Source: JBEKJU01 sp050011095
Lineage (GTDB): Bacteria; Desulfobacterota; Syntrophorhabdia; Syntrophorhabdales; WCHB1-27
NCBI GenBank assembly: GCA_050011095.1
Contig: JBEKJU010000049.1
Span: forward strand, 1-16,854
Direction: 5' to 3'
Length of the DNA: 16,854 bases
The notes beneath the pieces are model-generated. The model worked only from the letters and a program-made list of their open reading frames with translations, was not told the DNA's origin and searched no databases. Both the position numbers and the translations under genes were made by a program. Below are positions 1 through 7,661 of this stretch, piece by piece. Positions within the stretch are counted from its first letter, which is position 1, and the number at the start of each line of letters is the position of its first letter.

Positions 1-296
1 TTACCGACATCATGTACGCCCTCAAGCAGAAGGCGATCGCGAAGCACCTCTATCCGAAGAAATTCCCCGTCCCCATCATGGCCGAGGAGTTCTACAAACT
101 GGTCGCCAGGAACGGGAGGAACTCGGAAGGCACCCTCATGATCAATATGGCGCGGAGGACAGGCCTCTTCAACCTGCTCAAATATACCCGTCTCGGCTTG
201 AAGCTTTTCACCACGGGCAGGATGGCCCTGAAAGAGGAGGGGATCGAGAACAAGGAACAGCTCCGCACCCTGCTGAGGGGCGTTGAGAAGGCTTAA
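1..296 (+). CDS. hdrC: Heterodisulfide reductase subunit C, C-terminal part (partial gene)
   Basis: The reading frame is open from base 3 through the left edge, so this is the last ~97 codons of a gene that starts outside the window. The methionine at base 12 lies inside the segment TDIMYALKQKAI, so it is internal and not a start. The tail (MARRTGLFNLLKYTRLG, then a basic, helical end) looks like the HdrC C-terminus. The two 4Fe-4S ferredoxin motifs expected in HdrC would be upstream and are not visible. HdrC relays electrons from HdrA to the catalytic HdrB in the cytoplasmic Hdr complex. It is followed 135 bp later by hdrB on the same strand. The call depends partly on the neighbours hdrB and hdrA. 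Confidence 0.8.
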   Translation, partial: TDIMYALKQKAIAKHLYPKKFPVPIMAEEFYKLVARNGRNSEGTLMINMARRTGLFNLLKYTRLGLKLFTTGRMALKEEGIENKEQLRTLLRGVEKA

Positions 297-344
297 TGTC
301 GATGCCGGTTTGCATCCAACCATAGCACCCGTGGATGGGCATTT

Positions 345-375
345 CCGGCCCGCGTCGGGAAGGCGGACGCGCCGG
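345..375 (+). other. Hairpin in the hdrC-hdrB intergenic gap
   Basis: CCGGC (345-349) and GCGTC (352-356) pair with GACGC (366-370) and GCCGG (371-375), leaving a two-base bulge and a 9-base loop. No T-run follows, so it is not a normal intrinsic terminator. It may mark mRNA processing or stability between hdrC and hdrB. The 135-bp gap is the widest in the operon and otherwise holds only the hdrB ribosome binding site (AAGGAGG, 418-424). Confidence 0.4.
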
Positions 376-431
376 ACGCAGCTTTAAGAGGGTCGATGCA
401 TGCGTGCGAACCGGTACAAGGAGGAAGCGAG

Positions 432-1313
432 ATGAAGTATCTCTACTATCCGGGCTGCTCCCTGAAGAGCACCGGCAAGCCCTATGAAGAATCTTTGAAG
501 GCCGTCTTTTCCAGGCTTGAGATCCCCCTGGAAGAGCTTCATGACTGGAACTGCTGCGGCGCCACGGCCTACATGTCGGTAGATGAGGTCAAGTCCTTCG
601 CCCTGTCCGCGCGGAACCTGGCCCTCGCCGAGAAGCAGGGCGAGCCTGCCCACAACGGCCATGTTCAGCTCGTCGCCCCCTGCTCGGCGTGTTACTCCCT
701 CTCCCTGAAGACCCAACGCTACCTGAGTGAGAACGAGGACATAAGGAAGAAGGTGGAGCGGGGACTCGCCGATGCCTCCCTCACCTACGAGGGAAAGGTA
801 GACGTCCGTCATCCCCTCGATGTGTTGGTGAACGACATCGGAATCGAGAGGATCAAGGAGGCGGTCAAGGCCCCCCTTGGGGGCAACGTCGCCTGCTATT
901 ACGGCTGTCAGATCGTCCGCCCCTATTCCACCTTCGACGACCAGGCCGACCCCAAGACCCTCGACGCGCTAATGGAGGCCGTCGGCGCGACACCCATCGA
1001 TTGGGCCATGAAGACGAGGTGCTGCGGCGCGAGCCTCACGGGTACCATAAGGGAGGTAGGCTTCCGTCTCGGCTATCTCATCCTGAAAGAGGCGACGAAA
1101 AAGGGAGCCGATGCACTGGCCACGACCTGCCCCCTGTGTCAGTTCGACCTGGAGTGCTTCCAGTCCGATCTGACGGCAACCTTCGGGCAGGCCATCCATA
1201 TGCCGGTTGTCTACTTCACCCAGCTCGTGGGTCTGGCCCTCGGCATTCCGGAAAGCTCGTTAGGCATGCAGCGTCTCTTCGTGCCATACAAAAAGGCGTC
1301 TATAGGAGGTTAG
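432..1313 (+). CDS. hdrB: Heterodisulfide reductase subunit B (CCG-domain protein)
   Basis: This 293-residue protein has the two CCG cysteine-rich domains that in HdrB hold the non-cubane 4Fe-4S clusters reducing disulfides. Domain 1 shows C9 (YYPGC), C41-C42-G and C84/C87 (PCSAC). Domain 2 shows C155/C159, C197-C198-G (RCCGAS) and C233/C236 (TCPLC). Length is normal for the family. The start at 432 is chosen because AAGGAGG lies 7 bases upstream and the family begins MKxxYYPGC; an in-frame ATG at 396 would add 12 unrelated residues. The stop is 4 bases before hdrA, so the two are co-transcribed. The natural disulfide in a non-methanogen is unknown, since coenzyme M/B heterodisulfide is not expected here. 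Confidence 0.93.
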   Translation: MKYLYYPGCSLKSTGKPYEESLKAVFSRLEIPLEELHDWNCCGATAYMSVDEVKSFALSARNLALAEKQGEPAHNGHVQLVAPCSACYSLSLKTQRYLSENEDIRKKVERGLADASLTYEGKVDVRHPLDVLVNDIGIERIKEAVKAPLGGNVACYYGCQIVRPYSTFDDQADPKTLDALMEAVGATPIDWAMKTRCCGASLTGTIREVGFRLGYLILKEATKKGADALATTCPLCQFDLECFQSDLTATFGQAIHMPVVYFTQLVGLALGIPESSLGMQRLFVPYKKASIGG

Positions 1314-1317
1314 GCAT

Positions 1318-3318
1318 ATGGGAGTGAACGGTATACCAAGGGTCGGCGTCTATGTATGCGACTGCGGCACGAACATCGCCGGCACAGTCGATGTGAAATC
1401 CGTGGCGGAGTTCGCCTCCGGCCTGCCGGGCGTGGTCGTCGCCAGGGAATATAAGTATGTCTGCTCGGAGCCGGGCCAGCAACTGATCCAGGACGACATC
1501 AGGAAAGAGAAGCTGGACCGGGTCGTTGTCGCCTCCTGCTCACCCAGGATGCACGAGGCGACGTTCCAGAACGCCGTGGCGAAGGCGGGCCTGAACCCCT
1601 TCTATTTCGCCATGGTGAATATCAGGGAGCACGTTTCGTGGGTCATCAAGGATAAGGAGGCGGGTACCGCGAAGGCGAAGAGGCTCATCCGGGCCGCTTG
1701 CGCCAGGGTGCTCTACCAGGAGGAGCTTTTCTCCCGCACGGAAGCGGTCACTCCCGCCTGCCTGATCGTGGGAGGCGGTATCGCGGGCATTCAATCGGCC
1801 CTCACCATAGCCGATTCCGGGTACAAGGTCTACCTCGTCGAGCGCTCGCCCTCAATCGGGGGCCACATGGCGCAGCTCGACAAGACCTTCCCTACCCTCG
1901 ACTGCAGCACATGAATTCTCGGGCCGAAGATGATGGATGCCGGTCGGCATCCCAATATCACACTCCTCACGAACAGTGAGGTGACCAATGTCTCGGGGTA
2001 TGTGGGGAACTACAAGGTGACCGTCAAGAAGAAACCTCGCTATATCAAGGAAGACCTGTGCGTGGGCTGCCTCCAGTGCGTCGACGCGTGCACGTACAAG
2101 GAGGCGAAGTTCCCCGACGAGTTCCAGATGGGCCTCGGCAAGCGGAAACCGGTCTATCTCCCCTTCCCCCAGGCCACACCGCAGGTGGTTCTCATCGACC
2201 CCGAACGGTGCATTCAACTGAGGACGGGCAAGTGCAAGAAGACCTGCGCGCAGGCGTGCGACAGGAAGGCCATCGACTTCGAGCAGAAGGACGAGATCGT
2301 CGAGGTAGACGTGGGCACCATTATCGTGGCGACCGGCTTCGAGGCCTTCGATGCCGCAAGGCTCCCTTACTACGGCTACGGCAAGTATCCTAACGTCTAT
2401 ACGGGCCTCGAGGTAGAGAGGCTCACAAGCGCCTCCGGTCCTACCGGGGGCGAGGTCGTCCTCCGGGACGGCACCCGTCCTGCGAGCGTCGGCATCATCC
2501 ACTGCGTCGGCTCGCGCGACGAGAGGACGAACCGGTACTGCTCACGGGTCTGCTGCATGTACTCCCTGAAGCTTGCCCACATGGTGAAGGACCACACGGG
2601 CGCCCAGGTCTATAACTTCTATATCGATATGCGCACGCCGGGTAAGAGCTACGAGGAGTTCTACGACAAGCTCCTCTCCGAGGGCGTCCAGTTCATCCGC
2701 GGCCGCGTGGCCGAGGTGACGGACTGGGCAATAAGGCCCGAAGAGGAGGGGAAGCTCGTGATCAGGGCCGAGGATACGCTGGTCGGCGTGGTGAGGAGGG
2801 TCCCCGTCGATATGGTTATCCTCGCGACAGGACTCGTTGCCCCGCACGACGCCGCATCCGTGGCATCCACGTTCGGCATCAGCCGCTCGGCGGACGGCTT
2901 CTTCGCGGAGGCCCATCCAAAGCTCCGGCCGGTCGAGACCAATACGGACGGTGTCTTCCTCGCGGGCTGCAGCCAGGGGCCAAGGGACGTACCCGACACG
3001 GTGGCCCACGCGGGGGCGGCCGCCTCCATGGCCATTGCCCTAATGAACAGGAAAGAGGTGACCATATCCCCCACGGTCGCCAATATTGACGAGAAGCTCT
3101 GCTCAGGCTGCAAGACGTGTCTGTCCGTCTGTCCGTACCAGGCCATCAGCTTCGTCGCGGACAAGAACGTGGCCTCCGTGAACGACGCCCTCTGCAAGGG
3201 CTGCGGCACCTGTGTGGCCGCCTGCCCCGCGGCGGCGATTACGGGCCGTCATTTCTCCGACGAGCAGATCGTCGCCCAGATAGAAGGGCTTCTCAAAACA
3301 GAAGGAGCACGCCCATGA
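1318..3318 (+). CDS. hdrA: Heterodisulfide reductase subunit A, selenocysteine-containing (UGA at codon 199)
   Basis: HdrA is the FAD and multi-cluster subunit where flavin-based electron bifurcation happens. The frame is 666 codons if TGA 1912-1914 is read as selenocysteine, the normal length; the frame after the TGA is the same and continues without a gap. Visible parts: an N-terminal Cys region (C14, C16, SCSPRMHE); FAD fold GGGIAG with ERSPSIGG; the conserved segment DCST-U-IL-GPKM, where most relatives have Cys at U; Fe-S cysteines 248/251/254/258 and 298/306/310/314; an ATGF flavin motif; and two ferredoxin motifs (C595/598/601/605 and C626/629/632/636). Ribosome binding site AGGAGGT at 1304-1310. 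The stop overlaps the mvhD start (ATGA). The alternative, a nonsense mutation splitting a pseudogene, is judged unlikely given the exact residue, the SECIS-like hairpin and intact neighbours. Confidence 0.92.
1912..1952 (+). promoter_or_regulatory. Bacterial SECIS element following the hdrA UGA
   Basis: After the TGA at 1912-1914, GGATGCC (1935-1941) pairs perfectly with GGCATCC (1946-1952) around a four-base loop GGTC (1942-1945). Bacterial SECIS elements are hairpins lying directly downstream of the UGA, with G residues in the loop that bind SelB; E. coli fdhF also has GGUC in its loop. The UGA-to-loop distance is 27 nt, within the usual range of roughly 16-37. The hairpin also encodes the conserved DAGRHP segment of HdrA, so it serves as both code and RNA signal. 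It was found by eye, not by a SECIS model. Confidence 0.82.
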
Positions 3319-3746
3319 GCTTTGAACCAAGAATCATCGCCTTTCTCTGCAACTGGTGTACCTATACGGCGGCCGACGCGGCGGGCGTCGCCCGCATGGA
3401 GCAGCCCGCCAACGTGGATGTGATCCGCGTCATGTGCACGGGCAGGATCGAACCCATGTTCGTGCTCAAGGCCTTTGCCGAGGGCGCCGACGGGGTCATC
3501 GTCTCCGGCTGCCATCCCCCGGGGGACTGCCACTACACGAACGGCAACTTCAAGACCTTCCGCCGCATGCCCCTCCTGGAGAATGTCCTTTCCGGGTTCG
3601 GCATCGAGGGGGGGAGGTTCCACTGGGGATGGATTTCCGGCGCGGAGGCACCCATTTGGGCGGAGCTTACGCGGAACTTTACCGAACAGGTACGCGGTCT
3701 GGGACCACTCGACTGGAAGGCCCAGCTCGCGAGCAAGGAGGATTAG
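3315..3746 (+). CDS. mvhD: Methyl-viologen-type hydrogenase delta subunit (electron transfer to HdrA)
   Basis: This 143-residue protein has the MvhD/FlpD pattern that carries a 2Fe-2S cluster and links the hydrogenase to HdrA: FLCNWCTYTAADAAG near the start, RVMCTGRI in the middle, then SGCHPPGDCHY and NGN. The start at 3315 overlaps the hdrA stop (ATGA), with AAGGAG at 3302-3307, which indicates translational coupling. The open frame extends much farther upstream, but that part lies inside hdrA in another frame. All family cysteines are standard TGC or TGT, so no second selenocysteine is seen, although VhuD homologues in methanogens can carry one. The HPPGD segment appears one proline longer than the commonest HxGD form. 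Confidence 0.93.
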   Translation: MSFEPRIIAFLCNWCTYTAADAAGVARMEQPANVDVIRVMCTGRIEPMFVLKAFAEGADGVIVSGCHPPGDCHYTNGNFKTFRRMPLLENVLSGFGIEGGRFHWGWISGAEAPIWAELTRNFTEQVRGLGPLDWKAQLASKED

Positions 3747-3747
3747 C

Positions 3748-4707
3748 ATGGCTGAGAAACTGAAGCTGGCCCTCTACTGGGCCGCATCGTGCGGAGGCTG
3801 CGAGATTGCCGTGGTCGAGCTGCGGGAGAAACTCCTTATCGTCGACCAGGTGGCGGATATCCTCTTCTGGCCGGTCGCCATCGATGCGAAGTACAAGGAC
3901 GTGGAGGCCTTCCCCGACGGCCATATCGACGTTTGTCTCTTCAATGGGGCCATCCGTACGAGCGAGAACGAGCACCTCGCCAATCTCCTCAGGAAAAAAT
4001 CGAAGGTCCTCGTTGCCTTCGGCTCGTGCGCGAACGAGGGCTGCATGCCCGGCCTGGCGAACCTCTACGACCGGCAGTCCATCTTCGAGTATGCCTACCT
4101 GGGATCCCCCTCGGTGGACAATCCCGGAAAGATCGTCCCCCAGACGTCGAACAAGATGCCCGAGGGAGAGATCCAGATTCCCAAATTCTACCAGACGGTC
4201 AAGACCCTTTCCCAGGTCGTCGACGTCGACTACCATGTCCCCGGCTGCCCCCCGCAGGCGCCCCAGATCTGGTCGGTGATCGAGGCTATAGTCCAGGGCG
4301 CGCTCCCGCCCAAGGGGAGCGTCGTGGGCGCCAATGAGAAGACGGTCTGCGACGAGTGCAAGCACGACCGGAAGGAGAAGGCGATCAAGCGGTTCTACCG
4401 CCTCCACGAGATCATCCCCGATTCCACCCAGTGCCTCTTCGACCAGGGACTGATCTGCGCCGGTCCCGCAACGCGCGGAGGGTGCGGCTCCCTCTGCACC
4501 AAGGTCGACGTCCCCTGCCGCGGCTGCTACGGCCCCCCTCCCCACGTTCTGGACCAGGGCGCGGCCTTGATGTCCGCCTGCTCCTCCGTCGTCGATGCGG
4601 ACACGGAAGAGGAAGCGGCCCGCATCGTCAACGAGATCGCCGACCCCATAGGGACCTTCTACCGCTTCGGCCTCGCCGCGTCGCTTTTACACCGGCGGAA
4701 GGTATAA
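3748..4707 (+). CDS. mvhG: F420-non-reducing (Mvh-type) NiFe hydrogenase small subunit
   Basis: This 319-residue protein transfers electrons from the NiFe site through Fe-S clusters toward MvhD. Proximal-cluster cysteines are visible in WAASCGGCE (C15, C18), FGSCANEGC and VPGCPPQ. The C-terminal half adds CDECKHDRKEK, ICAGPATRGGCGSLC and PCRGCYGPP, matching the medial and distal clusters. No twin-arginine signal is present, so the enzyme is cytoplasmic, as expected for group 3c. The start ATG is 1 base after the mvhD stop, with AAGGAGG at 3735-3741. The open frame runs far upstream of this ATG, but only inside mvhD in another frame. Confidence 0.95.
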   Translation: MAEKLKLALYWAASCGGCEIAVVELREKLLIVDQVADILFWPVAIDAKYKDVEAFPDGHIDVCLFNGAIRTSENEHLANLLRKKSKVLVAFGSCANEGCMPGLANLYDRQSIFEYAYLGSPSVDNPGKIVPQTSNKMPEGEIQIPKFYQTVKTLSQVVDVDYHVPGCPPQAPQIWSVIEAIVQGALPPKGSVVGANEKTVCDECKHDRKEKAIKRFYRLHEIIPDSTQCLFDQGLICAGPATRGGCGSLCTKVDVPCRGCYGPPPHVLDQGAALMSACSSVVDADTEEEAARIVNEIADPIGTFYRFGLAASLLHRRKV

Positions 4708-4740
4708 TGCCTCTTCCTTTTTATGAAGGGGAGGCTCGGG

Positions 4741-4792
4741 GCACCCGCGTGCGGGTCGGTGCTTCGCCATTGGAGGGGGCGACGATAGCCCC
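4741..4792 (+). other. Two hairpins in the mvhG-mvhA gap
   Basis: The 101-bp gap holds ACCCG (4743-4747) paired with CGGGT (4752-4756) around CGTG, and GGGGC (4776-4780) paired with GCCCC (4788-4792) just before the mvhA ribosome binding site AAAGGAG (4796-4802). Neither has a T-run. They could tune mvhA translation or mRNA decay relative to mvhG; this is inference from position. Confidence 0.35.
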
Positions 4793-4808
4793 AGCAAAGG
4801 AGAGTGCT

Positions 4809-6272
4809 ATGAAGAAGATCACCATTGATCCCGTGACCAGGCTCGAAGGGCATGGACGGATCGACCTCTTCCTGGACGACCAGGGGGAGGTTGCCAATGC
4901 CTACATGGTCATCCCCGAGCTTAGGGGATTCGAAAAGTTCTCTCAAGGGAGACGCGTCGAGGAGCTATCCGACATTACGCCCCGCATCTGCGGCGTCTGC
5001 CCCGAGGCGCACCACCTGGCCTCGACGAAGGCCGCGGACGCGGTCTTCCACGTCGATCCTCCACCCGCGGCAAAAAAGCTCAGGGAGCTTTTCTACTCCG
5101 CCTTCTACGTGGCGGACCACACGGTCCACTTCTACATCCTCGGCGGACCCGACTTCGTGATGGGTCCCGACGCCCCCGTGGCGGAGAGGAACATCCTGGG
5201 CGTCATCCACAAGGTGGGCGTGGAGATAGGCACGAAAGTGATCGAGGCCCGCGGCAAGGCCATGGATATTATAGGCATGCTCGGCGGCAGGAAGGTGCAC
5301 CCCACCTTCGGGCTGCCCGGCGGCGTGTCGAAGTCCCTCACCGAAGAGGAGAGAAAGCAGGTGGAGGCGACCGCCAAGGATTCGATCGAGTTCGCCCTCT
5401 TCACCCTGAAGCTCTTCAAGGACCTGGTCCTCGCCAACAAGGGCTACCTCGACCTCATCATGTCCCCCATCTTCACCATGCCCACCTATTACATGGGTAT
5501 GGTGGACGACAAGAACAAGGTCAACTTCTATGACGGGAAGATCAGGGTCGTCGACCCGGAGGGGAAGGAGTTCGTAAAGTACAGCCCCAATGAATACCTG
5601 GACAACATCGCGGAGCGGGTCGAGCCCTGGACGTACCTAAAGTTCCCCTATCTCAAAAAGATAGGCTGGAAGGGGCTCACCCTGGGCAAGGACTCGGGCA
5701 TCTATCAGGCCACGCCGCTCTCCCGGCTGAACGCATCGGACGGCATGGCCACGCCGAAGGCGCAGGAGGCCTATGAGGAGATGTTCAAGACCTTCGGCAG
5801 GAAGCCCGTCCACAACCTCCTGGCCACCCACTGGGCGAGGCTGATCGAGCTTCTCTACGCCGCGGAGCACCTCCTCGAACTGAGCAAGGACCCGGGCATC
5901 ACCGACCCCAAGGTCCGGACGATCCCCACGGAAAAGCCAACCGAAGGGGTGGGCATCGTCGAGGCCCCGAGGGGGACCCTGACGCACCACTACGTGACCG
6001 ACGAGAAGGGCATCGTCACAAAGGCGAACCTCATCGTGGGCACCACCAACAACTACGCCCCCATCGCCATCGCCGTGAGGCAGGCGGCCCAGGGGCTCAT
6101 CAAGAAAGGCGTCGTGGTCACGGAGGGCATTCTCAACCGCGTGGAAATGGCCTTCCGCCTGTATGACCCCTGCTTCGGCTGCGCCACCCACACGCTTCCC
6201 GGAAGGATGCCCCTCGTGATCAACATCATCGACCCATCGGGCGAGACGGTGAAGCAGATAAGGAGGGACTAA
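4809..6272 (+). CDS. mvhA: F420-non-reducing (Mvh-type) NiFe hydrogenase large subunit
   Basis: This 487-residue protein carries the NiFe catalytic site. The N-terminal ligand motif is RICGVC (C61, C64) and the C-terminal one is DPCFGCATH (C455, C458, H461). All four are ordinary cysteines, unlike selenoprotein hydrogenases. After H461 a 26-residue tail remains; in this enzyme class a tail of this kind is removed by a maturation protease once nickel is inserted, with His as the expected cleavage point. The start at 4809 fits the family opening MKKITIDPVTRLEGHG and the site AAAGGAG. An in-frame ATG at 4707 overlaps the mvhG stop (TAATG) and would add 34 residues; it has GGAAGG upstream, so it cannot be excluded. 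No terminator is seen after the stop. Confidence 0.95.
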   Translation: MKKITIDPVTRLEGHGRIDLFLDDQGEVANAYMVIPELRGFEKFSQGRRVEELSDITPRICGVCPEAHHLASTKAADAVFHVDPPPAAKKLRELFYSAFYVADHTVHFYILGGPDFVMGPDAPVAERNILGVIHKVGVEIGTKVIEARGKAMDIIGMLGGRKVHPTFGLPGGVSKSLTEEERKQVEATAKDSIEFALFTLKLFKDLVLANKGYLDLIMSPIFTMPTYYMGMVDDKNKVNFYDGKIRVVDPEGKEFVKYSPNEYLDNIAERVEPWTYLKFPYLKKIGWKGLTLGKDSGIYQATPLSRLNASDGMATPKAQEAYEEMFKTFGRKPVHNLLATHWARLIELLYAAEHLLELSKDPGITDPKVRTIPTEKPTEGVGIVEAPRGTLTHHYVTDEKGIVTKANLIVGTTNNYAPIAIAVRQAAQGLIKKGVVVTEGILNRVEMAFRLYDPCFGCATHTLPGRMPLVINIIDPSGETVKQIRRD

Positions 6273-6287
6273 ACAGAAGAAAAACGA

Positions 6288-7658
6288 TCAGCGCACATCC
6301 TCACCCTTGCGGGAGATGCCGTACTTGCGGAGCCTCTGGCGCAGGGTCGGCCGGGAGATACCGAGGAAATCGCACGCCCTTCCGTAATGCCACCGCGTCT
6401 TTTCGAGCACCCTGAGGATGTGCTCCTTTTCCATGTTGTCGAGCGTGAGGAAGCCGGGGGGCCTCACGTCTTTTGTCGGTGGCTGATCCTCGTCCTCCCC
6501 GATCAGGTGGGTGAGGATGTCGTCCAGGACCACGTTGCCCTGCGTGTTGACCACGCAGTTCGTGAGCACGTTCTCCAGTTCCCTGACATTTCCCGGCCAA
6601 TCGTACCTGAGGATCCTCTTGAGGGCCCGGTCTTCCATCTCGTTCACGGAGCGGTGAAGCTCCCGGTTGATCTTCTTGAGAAGGTGGTCTACAAGGAGCG
6701 GAATGTCCCCCTTCCGCTCCCTGAGGGGCGGCACCTTAATCGTGGCCACGCTCAGCCGGTAGTAGAGGTCGCGCCTGAACGACCCCTCCTTGACCATCTC
6801 GCCCAAGTCCCTGTTCGTCGCGGCGATCACCCTGGCGTTCGATTTCTGCGTCTTTTCGCCGCCCACGCGCTCGAATTCCTTCTCCTGGAGAAACCTCAGC
6901 AGCTTGGGCTGGGATTCGAGGGATATCTCACTCGCCTCGTCGAGAAATATCGTTCCCTCCCCCGCCAGCTCGAACTTGCCCCTCTTCGACGAGATCGCAC
7001 CCGTGAACGCGCCCTTCTCGTGTCCGAAAAGCTCGCTCTCGAAGAGGGTGCTCACAAGGGCCGAACAGTTTATGGCCATGAAGGGGTAGTCCTTGTACGG
7101 GCTGTGGCAATGGATCGCCCGCGCTATCAGCTCCTTGCCCGTGCCTGTTTCACCCTGCAGCATGACCGTAACCCGGTTCTCCGACAGTATGCCGATGGTT
7201 TTGAAGATTTCTTTCATCTCCTTGCTCCGCCCTACGATCTCCCCCGTCGCCAGGGCGGCCGGCCCTGGCGGGCCCGCGATCTTCTGGAGCGAATCGGGAA
7301 GGCGGCACGCCTTCTCGACCGCCTTTTGCAGCTCCCCTATGTCGATGGGCTTCGTGATGTAGTCCAGCGCGCCCAGCTGCATCGCCTTTATGGTGATCTC
7401 CATGTCGTGGAAGGCGGTGATTATGATGACCTTCACATCGGCGTTGCCCTTCTTCATTTCCGTCAGCACGTCAAGGCCGTTCATATCGGGAAGGCGGATA
7501 TCGAGGATCACCGCGTCCGGGCGGAAGTCCGTCCGGGCAAGCCCGTCGAGACCGCTCACGGCGGAGGTCGTGTCATAGCCCTTCTCCGCGAGGAACATTT
7601 CGAGGGATTCGAGCTGCGAAAGATCGTCGTCGATAATCAGTATCCTTCTTCTTCTCAT
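6288..7658 (-). CDS. NtrC-family sigma-54-dependent response regulator
   Basis: This 456-residue protein has a receiver, AAA+ domain and Fis-type DNA-binding helix-turn-helix. The receiver shows acidic D10-D12, phosphoacceptor D53 (ILDIRLPD), T81 and K103. The AAA+ domain shows Walker A GETGTGKE (169-176), the sigma-54 contact loop GAFTGA (216-221) and Walker B GTIFLDE (235-241). The C-terminus (about 410-450) ends GRACDFLGISRPTLRQRLRKYGI. All residues needed for phosphorylation, ATPase activity and sigma-54 contact are present. The start is 3 bases after the kinase stop, so the pair is one operon. Its target is not shown by sequence; the adjacent convergent hydrogenase operon is a candidate only by position. 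No -24/-12 promoter was found in the window. Confidence 0.95.
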   Translation of the reverse strand: MRRRRILIIDDDLSQLESLEMFLAEKGYDTTSAVSGLDGLARTDFRPDAVILDIRLPDMNGLDVLTEMKKGNADVKVIIITAFHDMEITIKAMQLGALDYITKPIDIGELQKAVEKACRLPDSLQKIAGPPGPAALATGEIVGRSKEMKEIFKTIGILSENRVTVMLQGETGTGKELIARAIHCHSPYKDYPFMAINCSALVSTLFESELFGHEKGAFTGAISSKRGKFELAGEGTIFLDEASEISLESQPKLLRFLQEKEFERVGGEKTQKSNARVIAATNRDLGEMVKEGSFRRDLYYRLSVATIKVPPLRERKGDIPLLVDHLLKKINRELHRSVNEMEDRALKRILRYDWPGNVRELENVLTNCVVNTQGNVVLDDILTHLIGEDEDQPPTKDVRPPGFLTLDNMEKEHILRVLEKTRWHYGRACDFLGISRPTLRQRLRKYGISRKGEDVR

Positions 7659-7661
7659 TTG

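Noticed and set aside
1318..1979. hdrA as a pseudogene or two separate genes split at 1914
   Set aside because: The TGA falls on a conserved cysteine position, the frame stays the same, a SECIS-like hairpin follows, and both flanking halves are well conserved with no other damage.
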